From: CAYTGR01 sp964437445
GTDB lineage: Bacteria; Chloroflexota; Anaerolineae; B4-G1; SLSP01
Direction: 5' to 3'
Assembly (NCBI GenBank): GCA_964437445.1
Contig: CAYTGR010000043.1
Span: forward strand, 1-42,302
DNA length: 42,302 bases
Position 1 is the first letter of the stretch, and every line of letters starts with the position of its first letter. Below are positions 32,176-39,348 of this stretch, piece after piece. The notes below the pieces were generated by a model. The model saw nothing but the letters and a program-made list of their open reading frames with translations, ran no database searches and was not told the origin of the DNA. Both the position numbers and the translations under genes were made by a program.

Positions 32176-34494
32176 GGATCACCCCCAGGTCCACAAACGT
32201 CCCCAGCGGGTTGCCGGCGGCATCCACCACCGGGAGGGGCGCGCCGGTATCGCTGCGATAAAGGCCGATCCGCAGCGTATCGCGTGCCGGGTCGGCGGTC
32301 ACGCCGGGCAAATCGTGCTCATCCAGGATCAGATCGCCCGGTTGCCAGGAGGTTGTCAGGAGGAATCCCCGGCCCGGCGCGCCGTCATGTTGGGCGAGCT
32401 GTTCGCCGGCGCGCAGGTAGTGGACAAAGACGGTATAGCCGGCCGCCGGCGCCGCCGTCACATCCCACCACAGACGCACCCGCACCCCCGTCCCCTCCGG
32501 CTTGACCAGCGCCGCGCGCAAGAGCAGGCCGCCCTCAAAGCGCGCGACCGGCTCCGGTACCGTCGGGCGCGGATCGGCTTGCAGGATCAGCGCTGCCGTG
32601 AACGGTTGCGGATCCTTGTCCCCTTGCGCTGTTGGCCCCTCCTCCACGCTCAGGTAGGCCGGATGGGGAAGTAGCGCGCTGGCCTGAGCAGGCGCGCCCT
32701 GGTAGGGCCAGACGACGAAGGCCACGCCCGCGCCCAGGGCCGGATTTTCTGCCGGCGGGAAGAAGCGCACCCGTTCTTCCGGCACCAGCAACGGCACCGC
32801 CGTCCAGGCTTCCCATAACAGCCGGTCTACATAGACCGTCCGCCCGGTGGCCGGGCCATGCCGCATCCGCTCGCCATCCCAGCCCTCACCCAGCAGCGTA
32901 TTGATCTGGCCTGCCAGCGCCACCGGCCCGCCCTCCAGCCAGTGATAGGCCAGCGGCGCTTGCGCGTAGCGGACGAAATAATCGTAGACCGTGCTGGTCG
33001 CGCCGATGAGCAAGATGAGCACCGGCGTAAAACGTAAAACGTGAAGCGTGAGGCGTGAAACGTGAGGCGTGAAGCGTGAGGCGTGAAACGTGAAGCGTGA
33101 GGCGTGAAGCGTGAGGCGTGAGGCGTGAGACGTGAAACGTGAGGCGTGAGACGTGAAACGTGAGGCGTGAAACGTGAAACGTGAGCCGTGAACCGTGCTC
33201 GTTGACTCGTTGACTCGTTGACTCGTTGACTCGTTGACTCGTTGACTCGTTGCTTCGCTGATTCGCGCTTCCAGCCAGGCCAGCCCTAAGGCGGGGAGGA
33301 GCGCCGCCGTTGGGAGTACCCCCACGCCGCGCAGGAAGTGCGGGGCATCTTCTGCCAGCAACGTTGGCAGTGCCATCACTGCTGTCCAGAGCAACGTCAG
33401 GGCCGCGCCGGCGTCGCGCCAGCAGCGGCGCAGGGCTACCCCCAGGCCGAGGATGAAAGCCAGTCCCAGCGCCGGCTCCCAGACGGGGCGCCAGGCCAGG
33501 TTGTGCCGCCAGATGCGATCCCCGCGCACGAAAAACATCCCTGCCGTGCGCAGCGTGTGACGGAGCAGCGTTCCCCACACGTCACCGCCGTTGATGGCCG
33601 GGCTGAAGATGGTCACCTGACCGGTGCGGGCGAAGACAACCTCAGGATGCAGGGCCGTGTAGAAGCCCAGGGGCAACAGCACCAGCAGCGCAGCGCCAAG
33701 AGCGAAGGGCCAATGGCGAAAGGCGAAGGGCGAATGGCGCTGGGAGGTTTGCCTCAGCCATGCATACCCGGCCAGCACGGCCAGCGTCANNNNNNNNNNN
33801 NNNNNNNNNNNNNNNNNNNNNNNNNNNNNNNNNNNNNNNNNNNNNNNNNNNNNNNNNNNNNNNNNNNNNNNNNNNNNNNNNNNNNNNNNTGGCGCTGGGA
33901 GGTTTGCCTCAGCCATGCATACCCGGCCAGCACGGCCAGCGTCACCGGCGTGAAGCGGACCGCCATGTAGGTATACCAGGCCGCGCCGTAGAGCGCCCCC
34001 GCCGCGATCCAATAGCGGCGGCGGCCCGTTTTGACCGCACGCGCCCCTTGCGCCAGCAGAAGCGCCGTGAACAGCGGCAGCGACACCGCCCGGAAACCCA
34101 GCCGGCTCAGGTGTACATGCCAGAAGGTGACCGCCAGCACCGCCAGCGCCCAGCGTCCCGTCCGGCGTCCCCAGAGCACCCGCGCCAGATCGTAGGTCGC
34201 TGCCAGCGTGAGAAAGCCCACGAAGAACGAGGGCAGGCGTACCGCCCAGGGGCTGCGTCCAAACAGGCCCACCGAGGCTGTCACGAGGTAGATGAACAGC
34301 GGCTCGCGCCCATTGTTGGCCGCAAAATAGAGCGGGAAGTGCCCTCCGAGCACGGTCAGCGCGTCCAGCCCGTTTTGCGCCTCATCGTGGTAGAGGCCCG
34401 GCGGCAGCTCCGCGCGCGCCCACAGCCGCAGCCCGGCGCCGAGCAGGAGCAGGCCGAGCACGAGGAGGCGGTGCCGCCAGAAAGCAGACTTCAT
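32165..34494 (-). CDS. GT39/ArnT-like glycosyltransferase, split by an assembly gap, with repeat inserts
   Basis: 100 N at 33790-33889 interrupt the frame, but the flanking 55 bases are identical (33735-33789 and 33890-33944). Collapsing them leaves one frame of 725 codons. The N-terminus is a textbook GT39/PMT-type: LGAGLRLWARAELPPGLYHDEAQNGLDALTVL, with the acidic YHDEA motif in loop 1, then NNGREPLFIYLV and SPWAVRLPSFFVG. About twelve helices follow. Residues ~199-213 and ~359-438 are repeat-coded (FRHWPFALG; SRFTSHA and NESTSQRV repeats). A beta domain ends the protein (GVRVRLWWDVTAAPAAGYTVF). It starts 6 bases after the EcoRV-like gene. Likely moves a sugar from a polyprenyl-phosphate donor. 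Confidence 0.78.
33027..33264. repeat. Heptamer array L plus octamer array inside the GT39-like gene
   Basis: Twenty-four 7-base units without a slip (33027-33194), mostly gtgaggc, gtgaaac, gtgaagc and gtgagac. After a 6-base junction, eight 8-base units: gttgactc x6, gttgcttc, gctgattc (33201-33264). The heptamers encode HASRFTS/HVSRLTL and the octamers the 8-aa repeat NESTSQRV. Confidence 0.94.
33703..33744. repeat. Heptamer array M (GCGAAGG/GCGAATG) next to the second gap
   Basis: About six units (gcgaagg, gccaatg, gcgaaag, gcgaagg, gcgaatg, gcgctgg). The word is the reverse complement type of the tcgccat units in array H. It runs into the 55-base sequence duplicated around the assembly gap. 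Confidence 0.7.
33735..33944. other. Second assembly gap of 100 N with identical 55-base flanks
   Basis: Bases 33735-33789 recur exactly at 33890-33944 around 100 N. As at the first gap, this is an unmerged overlap; collapsing it restores the open frame (2330 minus 155 = 2175 = 3 x 725). Both breaks lie close to repeat arrays, which probably confused assembly. Confidence 0.9.
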
Positions 34495-34500
34495 CGCCCG

Positions 34501-35304
34501 CTACCCCTCACGGCGTGGCGCTCGCTCTCGCCAGGCCCAGTATTCGGCCAGACTCCGGTACGGAATCTCAGAGTCAATGGCCCGTGCCATGTCGGCAGTC
34601 AAATAGTTCATCCAGTAATCATCAAAAACTTCCAGACCATAGGGAGCAAAAGGGCCATTCCCGCTGACCAGATCGGGGATATGAATAACGGAGCCAATGT
34701 TTTTAGTATTGCCACTGCCAGGGCGATCGGCAGCAATGCGCCATTTTTCCTGGAGCAGAAAAGTAAAATGACGCGCGACGGAAACAATATCGGCCAATTC
34801 ATCCAGAGAATAAATCTGGCGCTCATCTCCAAGCTCTGCACTACGGCTGTAAATGACACCCAAGATGAAATGAGCCGCATAATCCTGATAGGGGAAGACA
34901 ATGTTTTTAGTAATATGACGCTGCCTGAAATATCCTGTAAAAGCCCCTAAAGTGAAGCCGTTGACCGTCTCATCGCCGGTGCGGTACGTACTTTTTAAAT
35001 CCAGGGCGATTTTGGTGCCATCAGAAGCGATTAAAGTTATGTCGGGGTAATGGTTTTGATATTCGCACAAAATCAGGTTGTATCCATCATCGGCAGCGAA
35101 CTGTGAAATAACAGGGAGGAGCATCAACTCAATAATTTTAGATACCACTTTCGTGTCTACTGAAATGGTGTACACATTCCGATAAACATCCACAAACCCT
35201 TTGACAGTCCAATCACCTTGAGGTGTAGCCAATACTTGTTGAAGTTGAGTGAAGCGACTTAACAAGGCAGTCCGAAACTTTTCAATGTCCATACTATGTC
35301 TCAC
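34501..35304 (-). CDS. EcoRV-like type II restriction endonuclease (predicted GATATC)
   Basis: PD-(D/E)XK endonuclease clearly related to EcoRV. Numbered from GTG 35304 (267 aa): Glu59 in KIIEL equals EcoRV Glu45, Asp88 in NHYPDITL equals Asp74, Asp102 and Lys104 in ALDLKSTY equal Asp90 and Lys92. The Q-loop (QNHYPD), DTKVVSKI, FTLG, KNIVFPYQDYAAH, QEKWRIAAD and the recognition loop GSGNT (196-200) are all conserved, so the target is probably GATATC, cut blunt. The GTG overlaps the methyltransferase stop (GTGA); ATG 35292 is an alternative. GC is visibly lower than in neighbouring genes, suggesting recent acquisition. Confidence 0.9.
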   Translation of the reverse strand: MRHSMDIEKFRTALLSRFTQLQQVLATPQGDWTVKGFVDVYRNVYTISVDTKVVSKIIELMLLPVISQFAADDGYNLILCEYQNHYPDITLIASDGTKIALDLKSTYRTGDETVNGFTLGAFTGYFRQRHITKNIVFPYQDYAAHFILGVIYSRSAELGDERQIYSLDELADIVSVARHFTFLLQEKWRIAADRPGSGNTKNIGSVIHIPDLVSGNGPFAPYGLEVFDDYWMNYLTADMARAIDSEIPYRSLAEYWAWRERAPRREG

Positions 35305-36377
35305 TGACCGATGAGTAGAATCTCTTTGGATTCTGCATTGGTTGACAAGGCATATTGATATTGTCCGAAATGTTGCACCTGGACCTGATGTTTGTAGTGT
35401 CGCAATAGCTCTACCAGCTCTTGTTCGGTAGGAATTCCGTCGCTGCGATAGGAAACTACCAGGATACTTTGCTGATAACGTTCAAACAATTGGGCAAAAG
35501 CCTGGTAGATGCGTTGTTTATCGGTCCATTCACTGGCCACGGGTTTCAAGCGCCGATGTTTGGAACGCCAATCAATTTGCGTTGCCCATTCATCGTACCT
35601 GGCCATACCCTCTAAAAAGTGGTAAAAGTCACGGTAATCTACTCCTGTGCCCCGCTGTGAGAGATAAGGAGGATCACAGTAAACTAAATCATAATCCCCC
35701 GGTACAGCAATGGCATCCAAATTGAAGGCCCGGTTATCCTGTCCGTTATCAAAGACCGCTTGGTTGCCCTCGGCGGCAAAAATCCGAAACCATTCGTCAA
35801 AGGGACGATCCCAGCTGGCTTTGTTGCCAAACGAGCGTTCCACTTCGGCAAAACGCAAATAAAGGTTTTTGCGGTGAAATAAATTATAGGGACGTTTGAT
35901 GAGACAAGATTGGCAAAGCGCAAAAAAGGCCAGAGCAAATTTATAAGGGTGGTTCCATTGCCGGAGATTTGTCAAAGTACGGTCAAGCCAGGCATTTTCC
36001 TCAGGGGTGAAATAAATATCCGCAAAGGTTTCCTGGATCCAACGGGGGTAAGCGAGCTCAGCATGGGGCGCCAGTAACCATTCTATTTCGTCAGGCTCCA
36101 AACGAGTCTCGGCATTTTCAATCAGTGCCAATCCAATCAGGTAATTAAATCGCAAATAATCGTTATAAGTGACTTGCTTCCCGGCTTGTTTAAAGCGATA
36201 GGCCATCGCTCCGGTGCCCCCAAAAGCATCCAGGCAGGTTTGAAAATCCAATGGAGCCACCTGCTCCCAAATCCAATCCGCCAGTTTAGCCTTGCTGCCT
36301 TGATAACGGGTAGAAGGGAAGGTGGGGACGGTCGGAAGGGCAAAGAGGGCTAACTGTTGATGGGCCGGTCTTACCAC
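35301..36377 (-). CDS. Dam-type (D12 class) adenine-N6 DNA methyltransferase
   Basis: Partner methylase of the EcoRV-like enzyme, expected to protect GATATC by N6-adenine methylation; M.EcoRV belongs to the same Dam-like class. Features: FPSTRYQGSKAKLADWI (motif X region), DAFGGTGAMAYRFKQAG (motif I, AdoMet binding) and YCDPPYLS (motif IV, catalytic). 358 aa, starting at GTG 36377 with AGAGG five bases before it and nine bases after the isopentenyl phosphate kinase gene. It lies upstream of and overlaps the endonuclease, so methylase is translated first. Lower GC than its neighbours. Confidence 0.92.
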   Translation of the reverse strand: MVRPAHQQLALFALPTVPTFPSTRYQGSKAKLADWIWEQVAPLDFQTCLDAFGGTGAMAYRFKQAGKQVTYNDYLRFNYLIGLALIENAETRLEPDEIEWLLAPHAELAYPRWIQETFADIYFTPEENAWLDRTLTNLRQWNHPYKFALAFFALCQSCLIKRPYNLFHRKNLYLRFAEVERSFGNKASWDRPFDEWFRIFAAEGNQAVFDNGQDNRAFNLDAIAVPGDYDLVYCDPPYLSQRGTGVDYRDFYHFLEGMARYDEWATQIDWRSKHRRLKPVASEWTDKQRIYQAFAQLFERYQQSILVVSYRSDGIPTEQELVELLRHYKHQVQVQHFGQYQYALSTNAESKEILLIGQ

Positions 36378-36386
36378 AGCTGCCTC

Positions 36387-37196
36387 TCAACGGTCTTCGG
36401 CTGCGCAGATACAGGTGCCGCCGGTGGCTTCCGGCTCCAGCAGGGCGCGTTGGAGCGCGCCCGGCGGTTGCCCGGAGAGAATCCAGACCCGCAATCCCGG
36501 CACCTGCTCTACCAGCGCCACCATCTGCGCGACCTTGTCGGCCATGCCGCCGGTCACATCCACGGCGGCCGAGCCGCCCAGCAGTGGCGCAAGGGCCGGA
36601 TAGGTGGCGGGGGTGATCTGCGGGATCACCTGCCCCTGAGCGTCCAAAACACCGGGCGCCTGGCCCAGCAGCAGGATGCGCGCCGGTTGCAGCTGTCGAG
36701 CCAGGTAGACAAAGAGGTCTTCGGTGGAAAAGATGGTGCCGCCCCAGGCGCGATCCAGGGCCACGTCGCCGTAGATGAGCGGGATCAGGCCGGCCGCCAG
36801 GACGCGCCGGAGCGGTTCCAGCTCCCAGGCGACCAGGTGGCCTGCCTCGCCGATGACCGTGGCCGACGGGGCCAGGCTGAACACCGGCACCCCGGCTTTG
36901 AGAAAGGTATCGGTCACCAGGCGGTTGAGCTGCGCTGCCGCCGCGCCGACCCGTGCCAGGCCACGCCACTCCTCCGGCGTGTGGACGCCGTGCCGCGTCC
37001 CGTAGTGGCTGGCTTCCCAGTGGCCGAAAGAGCCGGAGCCGTGGCCCACGAGCAAGGGCAAAGCAGGAGCTACATCCCGCACCGCTCTGATCTCCTGCGC
37101 CAGCCGGGCCAGGAGCGCCGTGTGGGGCGTGAGCGGCGTGTGCTTATCGGTGATGAGCGAGCCGCCCAGTTTGACGAAGGTTAAGCCTTCAGCCAT
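36387..37196 (-). CDS. Isopentenyl phosphate kinase
   Basis: Amino-acid-kinase-fold enzyme that phosphorylates isopentenyl phosphate to isopentenyl diphosphate, the last step of the alternative (archaeal-type) mevalonate route, also known in Chloroflexota such as Roseiflexus. 269 aa. Visible are KLGGSLITDK (9-18), the IPK signature GHGSGSFGH (51-59) with its catalytic-type His59, LIYGDVALD and DVTGGMADKV. It lies in the same leftward run as mevalonate kinase, with CutA between. Other amino-acid kinases are possible in principle, but the His motif is specific. Confidence 0.92.
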   Translation of the reverse strand: MAEGLTFVKLGGSLITDKHTPLTPHTALLARLAQEIRAVRDVAPALPLLVGHGSGSFGHWEASHYGTRHGVHTPEEWRGLARVGAAAAQLNRLVTDTFLKAGVPVFSLAPSATVIGEAGHLVAWELEPLRRVLAAGLIPLIYGDVALDRAWGGTIFSTEDLFVYLARQLQPARILLLGQAPGVLDAQGQVIPQITPATYPALAPLLGGSAAVDVTGGMADKVAQMVALVEQVPGLRVWILSGQPPGALQRALLEPEATGGTCICAAEDR

Positions 37197-37202
37197 CGTT
37201 TT

Positions 37203-37230
37203 TCAGTCCTCAGCCCTCAACTCTCAGGCT
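37203..37230. repeat. Heptamer array N (TCAGCCC, 4 units) at the cutA 3' end
   Basis: tcagtcc, tcagccc, tcaactc, tcaggct. The array contains the last codons and stop of cutA and most of the gap to the kinase gene. Confidence 0.55.
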
Positions 37231-37543
37231 GGAGGGCGGCCTCTAACCAGGCCAGGTAATCGGCGTTGCCGGCTACCACGGGCACGGCCAGGATTTCGGG
37301 GGTGGTGTAGGAATGCAACGCGCGGATCGCGGCCTCTACCTGCGGATAAAGCGCGGCGCCGGTTTTGATGAGACAGCGCCACTCCTCGGCCTCTTCTATC
37401 GCGCCCTGCCAGCGGTAGACGCTGGTGAGCGGCCCGTCAATCTGCACGCAGGCGGCTAACCGCTGCTCTACCAGCGCCCGCGCCAGGTGGAGGGCCTCGG
37501 CGCGGGTGGCGGTAGTGGTGATGATTTGGATCATATCAGGCAT
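37217..37543 (-). CDS. cutA: CutA1 divalent-cation tolerance protein
   Basis: Small trimeric protein of the CutA1 family, associated with metal tolerance, though its exact role is uncertain. 108 aa from ATG 37543, preceded by AAGGAG with five bases spacing; a longer frame to 37585 would start inside a heptamer array. Conserved: ARALVEQRLAACVQI, SVYRWQGAIEEAEEW, LIKT and LHSYTTPEILAVPV. It sits between mevalonate kinase and isopentenyl phosphate kinase. Confidence 0.94.
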   Translation of the reverse strand: MPDMIQIITTTATRAEALHLARALVEQRLAACVQIDGPLTSVYRWQGAIEEAEEWRCLIKTGAALYPQVEAAIRALHSYTTPEILAVPVVAGNADYLAWLEAALQPES

Positions 37544-37558
37544 AAGGTCTCCTTGACC

Positions 37559-37586
37559 GACCACAGACGGCGGACCACAGACCACA
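37559..37586. repeat. Heptamer array O (GACCACA, 4 units)
   Basis: gaccaca, gacggcg, gaccaca, gaccaca in register, in the gap between mevalonate kinase and cutA. Same word as arrays A, C and G. Confidence 0.7.
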
Positions 37587-37607
37587 AAAAACAGGATCGG
37601 CGATCTG
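37586..37607 (-). terminator. Possible terminator after the mevalonate kinase gene
   Basis: On the minus strand CAGATC-GCC-GATCCTG forms a short stem of about six base pairs with one bulge, followed by TTTTTT. It stands 15 bases after the mevalonate kinase stop and may give partial termination before cutA. Confidence 0.45.
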
Positions 37608-37621
37608 CCAACTCTGGAGGG

Positions 37622-38572
37622 TTAGCCTACGGTGGTGTGCCAGACCTCGGTCGCGCCGGCGGCCTGGAGTGCCGCCGTAACCGGCGCCACGGTCGTTGGC
37701 TCTACCAAAGCGATGATGTTGCCCCCCATGCCGCCGCCGGTCAGCTTGGCCCCGAGCGCCCCGGCCCGCTGCGCCTCGGCGACCAGGATATCCAAATCGG
37801 GCAAGGAGATGCCCAGGTCCACCAGTAAGAGGTGATTTTCATTCAAGAGTGGTGCCAGCGCGGGGATGTCCCCCCGCTCAATGGCCTGCCGGGCAGCTTT
37901 GGCGATAGCACCGATACGGTTAAAGAGCGCCTCATACCGCTCCCGTTCTGTCTCCCAGCCACGGCGCACGCGCGCCACTGCCTGCCGTGTGGAGCCTACC
38001 AGCCCGCTGTTCGCAATGACCAATCGCAGCGGCGCACGGATGGTAAAGGTCTCCGGCTGTTCCCCTTTGGTGAAATAGACCGGCCGCTCCCAGGCGATGA
38101 CGGTGTTATCAATGCCGCTGGGAGTCCCATGATGGAGCTTCTCTACCTCGTAGGCCAGCGCACTCACCTCGTCCGGGGCGAGCTCGCTGCCCAGGTAGGC
38201 GGCCAGCGCTCGCGCCGCCGCCACGGACACTGCGGCCCCGCTGCCCAGACCGGCGGCAATGGGCAGATCGGAGAGCACGGTCAAAACCGCATCCGGCTCC
38301 GGCGCTTCAAGGTGCGCCAACGTCAGCCGGGCAATGGCGGCCAGCGGGTTGTCGGGAGGCGACTCCCGCAACCGTTTCTCTTCCCCCAGGTCGGCTGCCA
38401 CCACCGTCAACCCACTCCCCGGCGGCGCCGGCCGGACCCGCGCCCGCGCGCGCAAATCACTCACCGGTACGGCAATGGCCGGCCGGCCGTAGACTACGGC
38501 ATGTTCTCCGCAAAGGATCACTTTGCCCGATGCACTGCGTTCCAGGATTTCACCCCCCCATTCGTAGGTCAT
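37622..38572 (-). CDS. mvk: Mevalonate kinase
   Basis: GHMP-family kinase that makes mevalonate 5-phosphate at the entry of the isoprenoid branch. 316 aa. SASGKVILCGEHAVVYGRPAI (12-32 region) is the N-terminal mevalonate-kinase block; the GHMP phosphate loop PIAAGLGSGAAVSVA is at 104-118; HHGTPSGIDN holds the catalytic Asp155; KLTGGGMGGNIIAL is the C-terminal motif. Its ATG overlaps the stop of the CBS-domain gene (ATGA). With the isopentenyl phosphate kinase it points to the alternative mevalonate pathway. Confidence 0.95.
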   Translation of the reverse strand: MTYEWGGEILERSASGKVILCGEHAVVYGRPAIAVPVSDLRARARVRPAPPGSGLTVVAADLGEEKRLRESPPDNPLAAIARLTLAHLEAPEPDAVLTVLSDLPIAAGLGSGAAVSVAAARALAAYLGSELAPDEVSALAYEVEKLHHGTPSGIDNTVIAWERPVYFTKGEQPETFTIRAPLRLVIANSGLVGSTRQAVARVRRGWETERERYEALFNRIGAIAKAARQAIERGDIPALAPLLNENHLLLVDLGISLPDLDILVAEAQRAGALGAKLTGGGMGGNIIALVEPTTVAPVTAALQAAGATEVWHTTVG

Positions 38573-39348
38573 GCCCCACCTCTACGTTGTTCAACCAGCG
38601 CTCTCAACCGCGCCTCATCCTCCAATGCTACCACGACCGTCAGTCGATCGCCCCCTTGCAGGACAACCGACCCCCGTGGAATAATCGTCTCCCCTGCCCG
38701 GTGCAGACCGGCCACCAGGCATTCCGTAGGCCAGGGCAAGTCGGCAATCGCACAGCCGGCCACCGGCGAGCCGGCCGCCACCGTCACTTCTAAGATCACT
38801 ATCCCGGCCACCGCCAGTTGCCGGTGCATTTTGTCCTCATAGAGATGTAGCTGGCGCTGGCATGCCAGTTCGTAAGCGCGGATGAAATCCGCACGATGTA
38901 ACCACCCCACCATCCGGCGCGGATTGGCTCGCTCCACCACCGGCAAGCGGCCCAACGCTCTGGCCCCCATCCGCTGCAACGCGGTCTGCATCGTCTCATC
39001 GGGATACGCAACCACCGGCTCGCGCGTGCAAAACTGCCCAACCGGTTGGCGCAACTCCGCCGGACTGGAGGCAGTCACCCGCTCCAGATCGCCAATTGTG
39101 ATGATGCCACACAACTCACCCTGGGGCGTCACGACTGCAACCCCGTGGGTGTGAAACTGCTCCATGATCGCGGCCACCATCCGCAGCGGCAACGTTTCCG
39201 TCACGGTCAGCGGATGGGTATCCATCACCTCGGCGACGGTCAAGCCCGCAAACAAATCTACCTGGCGCAGCCGTGTCTCCATAGGCATGTGCGCCTGTCG
39301 CCAATAAAGCGTCAGCGGATATCTATGCGCCCAACCCAAATCTGTCAC
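38569..39348 (-). CDS. CBS-pair and TrkA-C domain protein resembling a ClC channel tail
   Basis: 259 aa from GTG 39348, which overlaps the stop of the ubiA gene (GTGA). Two CBS domains (residues ~35-90 and ~100-155, for example VAEVMDTHPLTVTETLPL and GRLPVVERANPRRMVGWL) bind adenine nucleotides in many proteins. A TrkA-C/RCK-C-like domain follows (LEVTVAAGSPVAGCAIADL ... VVLQGGDRLTVVV). The first residues, HRYPLTLYWRQAHM, look like the linker that joins a ClC chloride-channel pore to its CBS tail, but no pore is encoded upstream. It may be a detached regulatory domain, a decayed ClC gene, or a stand-alone sensor. Confidence 0.78.
   Translation of the reverse strand: MTDLGWAHRYPLTLYWRQAHMPMETRLRQVDLFAGLTVAEVMDTHPLTVTETLPLRMVAAIMEQFHTHGVAVVTPQGELCGIITIGDLERVTASSPAELRQPVGQFCTREPVVAYPDETMQTALQRMGARALGRLPVVERANPRRMVGWLHRADFIRAYELACQRQLHLYEDKMHRQLAVAGIVILEVTVAAGSPVAGCAIADLPWPTECLVAGLHRAGETIIPRGSVVLQGGDRLTVVVALEDEARLRALVEQRRGGA

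Noticed and set aside
29572..33264. Repeat arrays as CRISPR
   Set aside because: Units are 7-8 bases with no spacers, the arrays are partly coding, and no cas genes are present.
9450..39320. Avoidance of GATATC as evidence of restriction
   Set aside because: At least three sites occur in the window, close to a rough expectation of four or five at this GC, so no avoidance is shown.
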